Shown here: piece after piece, positions 1-9,558 of the stretch
Layout: each line of letters starts with the position of its first letter
Numbering within the stretch: the first letter of the stretch is position 1
Source: Saprospiraceae bacterium
GTDB taxonomy: Bacteria; Bacteroidota; Bacteroidia; Chitinophagales; Saprospiraceae
Reading direction: 5' to 3'
DNA length: 64,000 bases
Assembly (NCBI GenBank): GCA_958295895.1
Contig: CATQHI010000027.1
Span: 1 to 64,000 of the forward strand
Translations under genes and position numbers: made by a program
The notes under the pieces: model-generated
Told to the model about the DNA's origin: nothing
Database searches by the model: none
Seen by the model: the letters and a program-made list of their open reading frames with translations, nothing else

Positions 1-1
1 C

Positions 2-1065
2 CTCGCTAGCCCCCTACTAGCCCAGACCAACACCGACATCTACAACGCCGAGGCCCCCGAGCTCGTCCTGGTGTGGAACCGGGTGGGCGATGTCTCCGCC
101 GGACTACAGTCCGTGGAGGCCGCCGAGTTCAGCCCCGACGGGAGCCTGGCGGTGAGTGGAGGGAAGTTCGGGTATAAGGTAATGCTGTGGCGGGTGGCCG
201 ATGGGAGTCTGCTGTGGGAAAGCGCCCACGAGAGCGAGGTGGAGTGCGTGACCTTTTCGCCCGACGGCCGGCGGATCGCCACCGGCGGCGAGGACTATTT
301 TCTACGCGTATGGGATACCGCCACCGGCGAGCAGTTGCACGGCGTGGAGATGGAGGAAGCCGGCTTCGATGGTATCACCTGGTCGCCCGATGGAAAGTAC
401 ATCGTGGGCGGTGATGAACTCGGCAATGCCATATTCTTCGACGGGGAGACCTATGAAGAGGTAGCCCGCATCGACTGCGGCTCCACCATCAACTCCCTAC
501 AGTTTACGCAGGACGGTACCCGGATGGTAGTGGGCGGCAACATCCAAACCCCCGATCCCGCGGGGCCCGGTGGTAATAAGTACACCGGCTTGCCAAGGTG
601 ATCGACATCGCTAGCATGGAGGTCGTGCAGGACATCGGCGAGCAACCCGGCAGCATCAAGAGCGTACGCTATAGCCCGGATGAGCAGTACTTCGCTACCG
701 GCGGCTTCGACAATAAGGTGCGGCTTTTCGATGTAGCATCCGGTAAGCTAGTGCGCGAGTTCACCGACTCGCTCAAGATCGAGGCCGTCGCCTTCACCCC
801 CGATGGGCACTACCTGGCTACCGGCGGCCACGATCAGGCCATCAACTTCTACCGCCTCTCCGACGGAGAGCTCGCCCTTCGCCTGCCCATGGCCCGCGTC
901 GAGTACATCGACTTCACCGACAACGGCCGTATGATGCTCACCAGCCATGAAGACTCCGGCCTACTAAGCTGCTACCTGCTGCAGAGCAACACCCAGTCCC
1001 GCGGCAACTACCAGCAGATCGCCGATAAGCAGCTCAATAACCGCGACCTCAAGGGCGGGCACTAA
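2..1065 (+). pseudogene. Exported WD40-repeat protein, 5' end off the window, one frameshift
   Basis: Beta-propeller protein of unknown role. The frame is open from the window edge and begins LASPLLAQ, which looks like the end of a signal peptide, so the start lies just upstream. Repeats of the FSPDG...ATGG...VRVWD type recur (VTFSPDGRRIATGG, VRYSPDEQYFATGG, VAFTPDGHYLATGG). The first frame stops at TGA 599-601; a second frame, open through about 590, carries the next blade on without loss (AKVIDIASMEVV). This is therefore one indel at about 545-595 and not a domain boundary. The stop at 1063-1065 abuts the next ATG, suggesting co-transcription. Whether the indel is biological or a sequencing error cannot be decided here. 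WD40 propellers usually act as scaffolds. Confidence 0.8.
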
Positions 1066-2183
1066 ATGGACCGCCGCAGTATTCTCAGGGGCATCGCCGC
1101 CGGCACCATCGGACTTCCGCTGGCTCTGCGGTTACTAGCCGGAAAGGGACACGCGCAATCGCGCGGCGAGGCCACCGTAAGCGGCGAGCGCTTCGACTGG
1201 AAAATGGTGACTACCTGGCCCCCGGGCTTCCCGATCCTTGGGGAGGGCTGTCAGAAACTGGCCGATCTGTGCCACGCCATGTCCGGCGGACGGCTCCACA
1301 TCACGGTCTACGGGGGTGGCGAGCTCGTGCCCCCCCTGGAAGCCTTCGACGCCGTACGCCAGGGCGCCGCTGAGGTAGGCAGTGGTGCGGCCTACTACTG
1401 GGCCGGTAAGCTGCCCGCCGCCCAGTTCTTCGCCGGCTTTCCCTTCGGCCTCAACGCCCAGCAGATGAACGCCTGGCTCCTCAGCGGCGGCGGGCATGGA
1501 GCTCTGGCGCGAGCTCTACGCCACGGTCGGACTCCTCCCCTTCGCCGGCGGCAACACCGGCGTACAGATGGGCGGCTGGTTCAATCGCCGCATCGATAGC
1601 GTAGCCGACTTCCGCGGGCTCAAGATGCGCATGCCCGGCCTCGGCGGACGGGTACTCGAACGCCTCGGTGGCACCCCCGTCCTCCTGCCCGGCGGCGAAA
1701 TCTACACCGGCCTGGAACGCGGCATCCTCGACGCCACGGAGTGGGTGGGGCCCTACCACGACTACATTATGGGCTTCCACGAGATTGCCAAGTACTATTA
1801 CTACCCCGGCTGGCACGAACCGGGCACCAACTTTGAGTTCTTCGTTAATCAAGAAAAGTACGAGGCCCTCCCCCCCCGACCTACAGCAGATCTTCGCCAC
1901 GGCCACTCACTACATCAATATGTACACTCTCTCGGCCTTTGAGGCGAAGAATGCCGAGTACCTCGCTAAGCTCAAACAGGTAGCGGGGCTCTCCATCCTC
2001 CCCTTTCCGGAACCCCTCATCACACGGGCCCGGCAGGCCGCCGCGGAAGTCATGGAGGAATACGCCGCCTCGGACGCCACGACGCAAAAAGTCTATGCCT
2101 CCATTCAACAGTTCCGCACCCAGGCCAAACCCTGGAGCACCATCACCGAACGCCGCTTCTACGACGACCTCGAAGCCCTATAA
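1066..2183 (+). pseudogene. TRAP transporter substrate-binding protein, TakP/DctP type, two frameshifts
   Basis: Periplasmic binding protein of a TRAP transporter, closest by motif to TakP-type 2-oxo-acid binders. It begins with a Tat-like signal (MDRRSILRG, hydrophobic stretch, GHAQ). Conserved blocks follow in order across three frames: WKMVTTWPPGFPI, GELVPPLEAFDAV, GNTGVQMGGWFN, LKMRMPGLGG, PGGEIYTGLE, DATEWVGPYHDY and YYPGWHEPGTNFEF, a run typical of TakP. Frame changes fall near 1487-1500 (a GGCGGCGGGC run) and at 1869-1880 (eight Cs). The total length of about 370 residues is normal once joined. No dctM/dctQ membrane genes follow; the next gene is convergent and overlaps by 6 bp. Substrate assignment is inference. 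Confidence 0.85.
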
Positions 2184-3173
2184 CTGATGATCCTCCGGTA
2201 CCCGACTAGGCACCGTAATCTCCGTCGGGTCCTCCACGTGCTCGGCCGGCACCTTACGCATCAGCGATACGACAATACCGGCGGCTAGGACGGTAAAGAT
2301 CACCGCCAGACTTACCCACTCCTCCGGGTGCCACACCTCGTGCAGCATGAGCTTTACGCCCACGAAGGTCAGGATCAGCCCCAAACTATACTTCAGGTAG
2401 CTGAACTTGTCGATCATCGAGCTCAGCACGAAGTAGAGCGCACGTAGCCCCAGCACCGCCAAAATGTTGGAAGAAAACACCAGGAAGGAGTCCGTCGTGA
2501 TGCCCAGTATGGCGGGGATAGAGTCTACCGCAAAGATGATATCCGTGGTTTCCACCATAATCAAGGCTACGAACAGCGGCGTAGCGGCCCGTACCCCGTT
2601 CTGCCGCACCCAAAAGTCATGACCGTGGTAGTCGTTGGTCACCGGTACCAGCTTCTTCACGAACTTAATGATGGGGTTCTCCGAGGGGTGCACCTCCTCC
2701 CCCTCCCCCACCATCTTGTAGGCCGAGTACAGCAGTAGCACCCCGAAGACGTAGAACATCCAGTCGAACTTTTCCAGCAGGTACACCCCGGCCAGGATCA
2801 TCGCCAGACGAAACACCACGGCCCCCAGAATGCCCCAAAACAGCACCCGGTGCTGGTACTTGGCCGGCACCTGAAAGTAGGCAAAAATCACCGCGATCAC
2901 GAACACATTGTCCATGCTCAGCGACAGCTCCACCAGGTAGCCCGTCAGGTAGTTGATCATCGCCGTATGCGGCGGCAGGGTCGAGTTCACCCAGCCATTA
3001 TTGTACGCTAGGTAGATGAAGCCGCTGAAGCCCAGTCCGATCGCCATCCACAGCGCCGTCTGCCCCAGCGCCTCCCGCGTGCGCGGCACGTGGTCGTGCT
3101 TATTGAGCACGAACAGGTCCAGAAACAGCAGCAGGGCAACGAAGGCAGCAAAGCCGATCCAGACGTAAAGCAT
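2178..3173 (-). CDS. TerC/Alx family integral membrane protein
   Basis: Multi-pass membrane protein of the TerC family (Alx/TerC), members of which are linked to manganese export and tellurite resistance. The chosen start gives 331 residues beginning MLYVWIGF, the usual family length; a longer frame upstream lacks membrane character. Hallmarks are LSLSMDNVFVIAVIF in an early helix and ETTDIIFAVDSIPAILGI in a later one; the paired acidic residues in these helices are the family's conserved metal-site candidates. About eight to nine hydrophobic helices are visible. It is divergent from the haloperoxidase gene and convergent with the TRAP gene. I saw no yybP-ykoY-like leader upstream. Substrate is not shown by the sequence. 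Confidence 0.9.
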   Translation of the reverse strand: MLYVWIGFAAFVALLLFLDLFVLNKHDHVPRTREALGQTALWMAIGLGFSGFIYLAYNNGWVNSTLPPHTAMINYLTGYLVELSLSMDNVFVIAVIFAYFQVPAKYQHRVLFWGILGAVVFRLAMILAGVYLLEKFDWMFYVFGVLLLYSAYKMVGEGEEVHPSENPIIKFVKKLVPVTNDYHGHDFWVRQNGVRAATPLFVALIMVETTDIIFAVDSIPAILGITTDSFLVFSSNILAVLGLRALYFVLSSMIDKFSYLKYSLGLILTFVGVKLMLHEVWHPEEWVSLAVIFTVLAAGIVVSLMRKVPAEHVEDPTEITVPSRVPEDHQL

Positions 3174-3295
3174 GAAGGGGTCAGTTAAGGTGGGTATAAC
3201 GAGCCGTAGCCGGGGGATGTTCCACAAACGTCGCACCGGCGTCCCCCGCCCCAGCGCCTCACGTTTTACCTTTACTTGCCTAACTGATTCGTGCC

Positions 3296-5473
3296 GTGTA
3301 CCGACTCGCCCCGCTTCTTCTCGCTCTCCTGTTTTGCGCGGCCGCAGGTGCACAGCCCATCGAACAAAGCGTAGCCCGCCAGTGGAACGAGGTGTACCTA
3401 CAGGCCATCCGCCAGGACTTCGCCCGCCCGGTCGTACACGCCCGTAACCTCTACCATAGCGCGGCGGCGATGTACGACGCCTGGGCCACGGTACAGGGAA
3501 AACGGGCCCTGCCGCTGCTGGATACCTACCCCGGCTCCGCCAACCTACCCCGCACCGCCGCCGCCGCCGACGAGGCCGTGAGCTACGCCGCCTACCGCCT
3601 GCTCGTGCACCGCTACCGTAGCTCGCCCGGTGCCGCCCGCACTTTACTGCAGGCCCGTACGCTGATGGAGCACCTTGGCTACGACACCACCTACGTAGCG
3701 ACGGATTACCGGCAGGGGAACCCCGCCGCCGTGGGCAACTTTATCGCCGAGCAGATCATCGCCTACGGCCGTACCGACGGGGCCAACGAGGCGCTCAACT
3801 ACGGCAACCAGGACTACCCCGACCCCGTCAATCTCCCCCTAGAGTTGAACCGCCCCTTCAGTATCTTCGGACTGCGCGACCCGGGGCGCTGGCAACCCCT
3901 GGCGTTTTCCGGCGTAGTGATCGACCAGTCGGGGCAGGTACTGGAGGGTAGCATCCCGAGCTTTCTGGGCGCCAGCTGGGGTCGGGTCACGCCCTTCGCC
4001 CTACCCGATAGCGTTAGGGTCGTGCCCACCGTTACCGATAGCATCTACGGCAACAGCCCGGTGTACCACGATCCCGGTCCGCCACCCGGCTTTGTACCCA
4101 CCAATATCGCCGAATTCAACTTCTACCGCTGGAACTTCGAGACGGTGCTGAAGTGGTCGAGCCACCTGGACCCCGACGATGGCGTAATGTGGGATATCTC
4201 CCCCGGGGCCCGCGGCAACCGCACTACGCCGCTACCCACCACCCCGGCCGAATATCGCGCCTTTTACGACGAACACGAGGGGGGGCAGGCCGGCGATGGT
4301 CACCCCCTCAACCCCGTGACCGGTCAGCCCTATACCCCCAACGTAGTGCCCCGCGGCGACTACACCCGCGTACTGGCCGAGTTCTGGGCCGACGGACCGG
4401 CCTCGGAGACCCCGCCGGGCCACTGGTTCACCATCCTCAATACCGTGATGGACCACCCCCTCTTCGCGCGTAGGCTCTGGGGCGAGGGACCGGAACTCGA
4501 TCCCCTGGAGTATGACGTAAAGGCCTACCTCACCCTGGGCGGGGCGCTGCACGACGCGGCCATTACGGCCTGGAGTATCAAGGGGAAGTACGACTACGTA
4601 CGCCCCATCTCGGCTATCCGCTACCTGAGCGCCCTGGGACAGGCCTCGGAGCCGGACAGCCGCAACTATAACGCCAACGGCATCCGGCTCGATCCGGGTT
4701 ACATCGAGTTGGTCGATAGCGCCGCCGAGGTCGTCAATAGCCCTGCCTTACTGCGGGTAAAGGCGCGTGCCTGGACCGGTAATCTGTTCGTAGCCGACAG
4801 CCCCGGAGGCTACGCCGGCGTGGACTGGATCAACCCCTCGGTGTGGGAGCCCTACCAGCGGCCGAACTTCGTCACGCCCAATTTTGCCGGCTACATCTCG
4901 GGCCACTCCACCTTTTCGAGCGCGGCAGCTACGGTGCTGGAGCAGCTTACCGGCTCGCCCTACTTCCCGGGGGGGCTGGGGGAGTTCGTGGCGAAGAAAA
5001 ACGAGTTCCTGGTCTTCGAAAAGGGGCCGAGCGTAGAGGTGGTGCTGCAGTGGGCCACCTACCTGGATGCCGCCTCCGAAACCAGCCTGAGCCGTATCTG
5101 GGGCGGTATTCACCCACCGGTCGACGATATTCCGGGCCGCAAGATCGGTCCGCGCGTGGCCCAGGATGCCGCCATCCTAGCCAGGCAGATCTTTGCCGAA
5201 GAGGCGCTGGTGCTCAGCCTGGGTGACCGAAAGCCGGTAGCCGCCGCCATCTACCCCAATCCAGCCGGGGCGGGGACGCAGGTGCGGGTAGAACTACCGG
5301 TGCAACTCATCGATGTGGAGCGACTCATCGTGTACAGCGGGGTAGGTCAGCGCCTGCGCGAGGTGAGCGTACGGCAGGGAGTGGCGGAGGTGAGCACGGT
5401 AGGTTTTGCGCCGGGGCTGTACTTCCTGACCGACCCGTCACGGCGCGTAGTGGGCAAGCTACTACTGCGGTAG
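3296..5473 (+). CDS. Vanadium-dependent haloperoxidase / PAP2 family protein with T9SS sorting tail
   Basis: Secreted protein of the vanadium haloperoxidase-acid phosphatase superfamily, 725 residues from a GTG start that gives a clean signal peptide ending AAAGAQ. The vanadate/phosphate site is complete: KGKYDYVRP (K-x6-RP, about residue 430), ISGHSTFSSA (SGH, about 535) and SRIWGGIHPPVDD (SRx5Hx3D, about 600). The last 75 or so residues form a type A sorting domain (IYPNPAGAG ... GLYFLTD ... GKLLLR), so the product should leave by the type IX system and be attached to the cell surface or released. Whether it oxidises halides or is a phosphatase cannot be told from these motifs. A copy of the dispersed GC-rich motif lies at the signal-peptide end. 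Confidence 0.92.
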   Translation: MYRLAPLLLALLFCAAAGAQPIEQSVARQWNEVYLQAIRQDFARPVVHARNLYHSAAAMYDAWATVQGKRALPLLDTYPGSANLPRTAAAADEAVSYAAYRLLVHRYRSSPGAARTLLQARTLMEHLGYDTTYVATDYRQGNPAAVGNFIAEQIIAYGRTDGANEALNYGNQDYPDPVNLPLELNRPFSIFGLRDPGRWQPLAFSGVVIDQSGQVLEGSIPSFLGASWGRVTPFALPDSVRVVPTVTDSIYGNSPVYHDPGPPPGFVPTNIAEFNFYRWNFETVLKWSSHLDPDDGVMWDISPGARGNRTTPLPTTPAEYRAFYDEHEGGQAGDGHPLNPVTGQPYTPNVVPRGDYTRVLAEFWADGPASETPPGHWFTILNTVMDHPLFARRLWGEGPELDPLEYDVKAYLTLGGALHDAAITAWSIKGKYDYVRPISAIRYLSALGQASEPDSRNYNANGIRLDPGYIELVDSAAEVVNSPALLRVKARAWTGNLFVADSPGGYAGVDWINPSVWEPYQRPNFVTPNFAGYISGHSTFSSAAATVLEQLTGSPYFPGGLGEFVAKKNEFLVFEKGPSVEVVLQWATYLDAASETSLSRIWGGIHPPVDDIPGRKIGPRVAQDAAILARQIFAEEALVLSLGDRKPVAAAIYPNPAGAGTQVRVELPVQLIDVERLIVYSGVGQRLREVSVRQGVAEVSTVGFAPGLYFLTDPSRRVVGKLLLR

Positions 5474-5617
5474 CTTGGTAAGCTGGCCGACCGAAAAGGT
5501 GTTTCCGGGAGACAAGATGTAAAAAGAGGGGGTTGTATTTTACACCTCGCTTTGAGTTCCGTAAGTCGGTGTCGCTCGGTGCAAGTGCGTATCCCGACTG
5601 GTTTTTCCAATTAGCTA

Positions 5618-5650
5618 AATCCCCGTTCCAGATCTTCTGGGATGGGGATT
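5618..5650. other. Intergenic hairpin upstream of the repeat protein
   Basis: AATCCCC pairs with GGGGATT and an inner CCAGA pairs with TCTGG around a 3-nt loop. There is no T-run, so this is not a standard terminator. It lies between the haloperoxidase stop and the next promoter. Confidence 0.45.
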
Positions 5651-5689
5651 CGTCATGTAGGTTGCTTTAATTAGGTGACGAAACCGTGA

Positions 5690-5716
5690 TTTGCAGTGAT
5701 GTTTCCGCTATGTTTG
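5690..5716 (+). promoter_or_regulatory. Bacteroidota-type promoter for the repeat protein
   Basis: TTTG (5690-5693), 15 nt, then TATGTTTG (5709-5716), which fits the TAnnTTTG -7 element of Bacteroidota. The ATG at 5762 is about 45 nt further on. The spacer is a little short of the usual length. Confidence 0.5.
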
Positions 5717-5761
5717 GCATAACATTCACCGTGTACGCACGCAAAACCAAACCAACCACGC

Positions 5762-6811
5762 ATGAACACCTTTACTTCCACTGCCCTTTCGGGCCTAGCC
5801 GCTCTGTTGCTAGCACTCTCCTTTCCTATCGCCGTATCAGCGCAGACCTGCCCCGACGGCAGCGACGTAGCCGGCGGTACCATCGCCTTTGCCGACATGA
5901 CGGGCGATACGACCTCCATCTGCGCCGGTGACGGTCAGGCCGACTCCATCACCGTTACGCTGACCGGTGCCACGGGAGACAGCAGCGTCTACGTCATCAC
6001 GGACGATAGCCTCAATATTCTCGCGCTCTCCCCCAGCCCGACCGTCAATCTGGAGGGGGCCGGCGGCGGCACCTGCCTGTTGTGGCACCTTTCGTACGAT
6101 GCATCGCTTGGCGGCGCCGCGATTGGTGCCCGGGCCGATAGCCTGACTGGTTGCTTCGAGTTGTCTAACCCACTTACCGTACTGCGCGGAGGTGTTGCTG
6201 GCGGGACGCTCTCCCTCACTACCGGTGGTGATTCGATCACGATCTGCGCCGGTGACTCCATCGATGATTTCTTCGAGGTCGTGCTTGTCGATACCGTAGA
6301 ATCTAATAGTGCCTGGGTTATTACTGACACCAGCCTCAACATCCTGGGCCTACCTACCGGCCCGCCCTTCAATCTAGAAGATGCTGGCCCCGGGCTCTGC
6401 TACGTTTGGCACCTTTCCTACAGTGGTGACAACCTGCCCGGTGGTACCATGGTGGGGGCCAATGCCGCCGACCTGACGGGCTGTTTCGACTTGTCTAACC
6501 AGATTTACGTCACCCGCGATACCGGCGTGAACTGTGTCACCACCGCCGTAGAGGCTCCTCTCAATCCCGGTACGGTAACGCTCTTCCCCAACCCGACGGG
6601 CAGCACGCTGACCCTCGACCTTAGTGATCTAACCAGTGGCAGGACCACCATTCAGATCCTGGATCTAACGGGCCGTCTGGTAGAGCAGCGTACACTGGAT
6701 GCTGCTAACGGCCGGCACGCCTTCGACCTGAGCGACGCACCGGCGGGTGCCTACCTGCTACGGGTACGCAACGACGGTAGGGCACTTACGCGCCGCTTCG
6801 TCAAGCAGTAG
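5762..6811 (+). CDS. Secreted two-repeat protein with T9SS sorting tail
   Basis: 349-residue exported protein of unknown function. Signal peptide about 1-28 (ending AVSAQ). Two homologous modules of roughly 105 residues follow, at about 38-141 and 147-252, each reading GGT...SICAGD...(V/I)ITD.SLNIL...NLE.AG.G.C..WHLSY...LTGCF.LSN. Each carries three or four cysteines, probably disulfide-linked outside the cell. The C-terminal 80 or so residues form a type A sorting domain (TLFPNPTGSTLTLDL ... GAYLLRVRNDG ... RRFVKQ), indicating type IX export. WHLSY/CF modules of this kind recur in Bacteroidota surface proteins; no enzyme motif is visible. It stands alone between its own promoter and a shared terminator. 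Confidence 0.85.
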   Translation: MNTFTSTALSGLAALLLALSFPIAVSAQTCPDGSDVAGGTIAFADMTGDTTSICAGDGQADSITVTLTGATGDSSVYVITDDSLNILALSPSPTVNLEGAGGGTCLLWHLSYDASLGGAAIGARADSLTGCFELSNPLTVLRGGVAGGTLSLTTGGDSITICAGDSIDDFFEVVLVDTVESNSAWVITDTSLNILGLPTGPPFNLEDAGPGLCYVWHLSYSGDNLPGGTMVGANAADLTGCFDLSNQIYVTRDTGVNCVTTAVEAPLNPGTVTLFPNPTGSTLTLDLSDLTSGRTTIQILDLTGRLVEQRTLDAANGRHAFDLSDAPAGAYLLRVRNDGRALTRRFVKQ

Positions 6812-6834
6812 TAGACCGGTCGCGAAAGTCTCCG

Positions 6835-6879
6835 AAAAGAAAAGCCCCACGCTAACCGCTAGCGTGGGGCTTTTCTTTT
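6835..6879. terminator. Bidirectional intrinsic terminator
   Basis: A near-perfect 20-bp stem (AAAAGCCCCACGCTA pairing with TAGCGTGGGGCTTTT) with a 5-nt loop, flanked by A-rich and T-rich tracts. It can stop transcription from both the plus-strand repeat protein and the minus-strand E2 gene, which converge here. Confidence 0.9.
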
Positions 6880-6898
6880 GTCTACTGCCTAAAGGTAA

Positions 6899-8335
6899 TT
6901 ACACCATCAGTCGGATAGGCTCCTCCAGACTAGCCTTCACGTCATTGAGGAACTGAGCGGCGGAGGCCCCATCGACTACCCGGTGGTCACTGCTGAGGGT
7001 GACCTTCATGATCTTACCGGGTACCACCTGGCCGCCGCGCACGACGGGTTTATCGATGATGCCGCCTACGGCCAGGATACAGGCGTCGGGCGGGTTGATA
7101 ATAGCGGTGAACTCCTCTACCCCGAACATGCCGAGGTTAGAGATCGTGAAGGTGTTACCACTCATCTCCTCGGGGGTGAGGCGCTTAATTTTGGCGCGAC
7201 CGGCGAGCTCCTTGACCTCGACGTTGATCTGGCTGAGCGACTTCATGTTGGCGTGGCGGATCACGGGTACCAGCAGTCCGTCGGCGATAGCTACGGCTAC
7301 TCCGATGTTTACATCTTGATTGACGCGGATCTTATCGCCTTCCCAGCTGGAGTTGATGGCCGGGTGATTGGGCAGGTTCGTGGCACAAGCCTTCAGAACG
7401 AGGTCGTTGAAGCTGATTTTGACGGGGGCTACTTCGTTGATGCGCTTACGCATCTCCCACACCTTGCCCATATCGATCTCGACGGTAACGTAGAAGTGGG
7501 GGGCGGTGAACTTGCTCTCCGCCAGCCGCCGGGCGATCACCTTGCGCATCTGGCTAACGCTGGAGGTGGTGAAGTTTTCCTGTCCGGTACCGAGGGAGAA
7601 GGGAGCTACCTTGGGCTTGTTGTCCTCGGGGTCCACGGTCACGCCGGGGCTGGGCTCGGCCTGCGGTTTGGGTTGGGGGGGATGGGCGATTGCCTGACCG
7701 CTCTGGGGTTGCGAACCGCCGGCCACTGCTGCGCTGCTGCCTTTGCTCTGCGCTTCTTCGACGTCGCGCTTCACGATACGACCGCCCTCGCCGCTGCCAC
7801 TGACGCTTTTTAGGTCGATGCCGGCCGATTTGGCCATGGCGCGGGCCAGGGGACTGGCTTTAAGGCGGTCGTCATGTTCCCCCGAAGCCGTGGGTGCAGA
7901 CCCATCCGTCGTAGTCCGACCTGGGCTAGCGGGAGCGGCGTTCGCCGGAGCGGTATTATCGGCGGCGCTTTCGGCCTGGTCTACGGTGTCGGTGACCTCT
8001 ACCTCGTCTTGCTCGTCGGCGGCGGGCTCTCCGGCAGAGTCGCTACCATTACTGCTCGCTCCGTTTCCGGCTCCGTCGATGGCCGACTGCCAGTCCTCGC
8101 CCGCCTCCCCGATCACGGCGATGACCCCGTCGATGGGTACGGCTCCTTCCTTGACGGCGATGTGGAGCAGGGTGCCCTCGAAGAAGGAGTCGAGCTCCAT
8201 GGTGGCCTTATCGGTCTCCACCTCGGCCAGTGTCTGACCGGGCTCCACGGCCTCGCCCTCTTCGACGAGCCAGGCAACGATGTTGCCTTCTTCCATGGTG
8301 TCGCTCATGCGCGGCATACGTATAACCTCGGCCAT
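6899..8335 (-). CDS. pdhC: Pyruvate dehydrogenase complex E2, dihydrolipoamide acetyltransferase
   Basis: Acetyltransferase core of the pyruvate dehydrogenase complex, 478 residues from MAEVIRMPRMSDTM; the longer frame upstream adds no conserved sequence. One lipoyl domain (1-80, lipoyl lysine in ETDKATMELDSF), a long Ala/Pro/Asp-rich linker, an E3-binding domain (about 155-190, SPLARAMAKSAGIDL...GRIVKRDV) and the CAT catalytic domain, whose active-site HRVVDG motif lies near the C-terminus. E1 and E3 genes are not adjacent. The linker is long and acidic for a single-lipoyl E2. An E2 of another 2-oxo-acid complex is possible, but MPRMSDTMEEG is characteristic of the pyruvate enzyme. Confidence 0.92.
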   Translation of the reverse strand: MAEVIRMPRMSDTMEEGNIVAWLVEEGEAVEPGQTLAEVETDKATMELDSFFEGTLLHIAVKEGAVPIDGVIAVIGEAGEDWQSAIDGAGNGASSNGSDSAGEPAADEQDEVEVTDTVDQAESAADNTAPANAAPASPGRTTTDGSAPTASGEHDDRLKASPLARAMAKSAGIDLKSVSGSGEGGRIVKRDVEEAQSKGSSAAVAGGSQPQSGQAIAHPPQPKPQAEPSPGVTVDPEDNKPKVAPFSLGTGQENFTTSSVSQMRKVIARRLAESKFTAPHFYVTVEIDMGKVWEMRKRINEVAPVKISFNDLVLKACATNLPNHPAINSSWEGDKIRVNQDVNIGVAVAIADGLLVPVIRHANMKSLSQINVEVKELAGRAKIKRLTPEEMSGNTFTISNLGMFGVEEFTAIINPPDACILAVGGIIDKPVVRGGQVVPGKIMKVTLSSDHRVVDGASAAQFLNDVKASLEEPIRLMV

Positions 8336-8468
8336 AATCTCTGCGTGTTTTGGGTGGTGATCGGGGGCCGGCAAATTTGGGGCCTAATCACGGGATAAAC
8401 AAACTGTAAGGGGGTGTGATTGTTTTCTCTATTCACCTTGCACCTGCGCGCGCGCCCCAACCTTCTGC

Positions 8469-9068
8469 ATGCAATTTTCGTCTCGCCTCATTGAAGATGC
8501 CGTCAATGCCTTTGCCGGTCTACCCGGTATCGGACCCAAAACCGCCCTGCGCTTGGTGCTTCACCTCGTACAACGGCCTACCGAAGACAGCAGTCAATTG
8601 GCCCGCGCCATCGCCACCATGCGGCAGAACATCCAGCACTGCATCACCTGCGGTAACCTCAGCGACCAGAACGTGTGTAGCATCTGCCGCGACACTCGCC
8701 GGGATAAGACGATCATCTGCGTCGTGGAGAGTATCCGGGATGTCATGGCCATCGAAGAAACGCAGCAGTACCGCGGGGTGTACCACGTGCTGGGCGGGGT
8801 GATCTCGCCCATCGAGGGCATTGGCCCGGCCGACCTCAACATCGATACCCTCGTGCAACGTGCCCGGGTGCCGGAGGTGGAAGAGGTGATCATGGCCATC
8901 AGCCCCACCATCGAGGGTGATACGACCATCTTTTACATCAACAAGCAACTCGCCGAGGCCGAGGTGCAGGTCAGTAGCATCGCCCGCGGGGTGAGCTTCG
9001 GGGGCGAGCTGGAGTACGCCGACGAGGTGACCCTAGGCCGGAGCATCGTGGCGCGCCGGAAGCTGTAG
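8469..9068 (+). CDS. recR: Recombination mediator RecR
   Basis: 199-residue RecR, which works with RecO (and RecF) to load RecA at single-stranded gaps. Helix-hairpin-helix near the N-terminus (FAGLPGIGPKTALRLVLHL), a C4 zinc site (CITCGNLSDQNVCSIC, about 58-73), then a Toprim domain (CVVESIRDVMAIE ... HVLGGVISP) and the conserved C-terminus with GVSFGGELEYADEVTLGRS. Length is normal. Its 3' end overlaps coaD on the opposite strand by 36 bp. The upstream intergenic region carries a copy of the dispersed GC-rich motif (8439-8458). Confidence 0.97.
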   Translation: MQFSSRLIEDAVNAFAGLPGIGPKTALRLVLHLVQRPTEDSSQLARAIATMRQNIQHCITCGNLSDQNVCSICRDTRRDKTIICVVESIRDVMAIEETQQYRGVYHVLGGVISPIEGIGPADLNIDTLVQRARVPEVEEVIMAISPTIEGDTTIFYINKQLAEAEVQVSSIARGVSFGGELEYADEVTLGRSIVARRKL

Positions 9069-9512
9069 GGTATCCGGCAGGAAGGGCCGTGCATCCCCGC
9101 CACCCTTAATGATCTCGCGCACGATGGTAGAGCTGATGTGGCTGTAGGCCGGCTGGCTGATGAGAAAGAAGGTCTCGAGTCCGTCGCCGACGATGCCGTT
9201 GAGCTGAGAGATCGTCTTTTCGTAGTCGAAGTCGCTGCTGTTACGCAGTCCCCGGAGCAAGTAGCGGGCCCCAATCCGCGAGCAATAATGAGCCGTAAGC
9301 CCCTCGAAACTGTCCACACTCACCGTCGGCTCATCGGCGAACACCTCGCGCAGCCATTCCATGCGCTGCCCCAACCCGAAGAGGTAGTGCTTCTGGCTGT
9401 TGATGCCCACGGCCACCACGATACGGTCGAACAGCGGTACGGCGCGGCGCACCAGGTCGACGTGGCCGGTGGTGATGGGGTCGAAGGATCCGGGGAAGAC
9501 GGCGGTGTGCAT
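9033..9512 (-). CDS. coaD: Phosphopantetheine adenylyltransferase
   Basis: Penultimate enzyme of coenzyme A synthesis: ATP plus 4'-phosphopantetheine gives dephospho-CoA. 159 residues. Nucleotidyltransferase motif GSFDPITTGHVDLV near the start, RGLRNSSDFDYE in the middle (substrate loop) and ISSTIVREII near the end, all characteristic of CoaD. Convergent with recR with a 36-bp coding overlap and divergent from the glycosyltransferase pair. Confidence 0.97.
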   Translation of the reverse strand: MHTAVFPGSFDPITTGHVDLVRRAVPLFDRIVVAVGINSQKHYLFGLGQRMEWLREVFADEPTVSVDSFEGLTAHYCSRIGARYLLRGLRNSSDFDYEKTISQLNGIVGDGLETFFLISQPAYSHISSTIVREIIKGGGDARPFLPDTLQLPARHDAPA

Positions 9513-9558
9513 GGGGGTAAGTTAGCCCATTCAATAGTAAATTTACCCGCCTACTCTC

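Noticed and set aside
3174-3295. Possible yybP-ykoY manganese riboswitch ahead of the TerC-type gene
   Set aside because: The expected conserved stem and GGGGAG-type elements were not found in the leader.
6983-7813. Plus-strand 276-codon frame opposite the E2 gene
   Set aside because: Composition mirrors the E2 coding strand and it has no recognisable motif; the E2 protein is certain.
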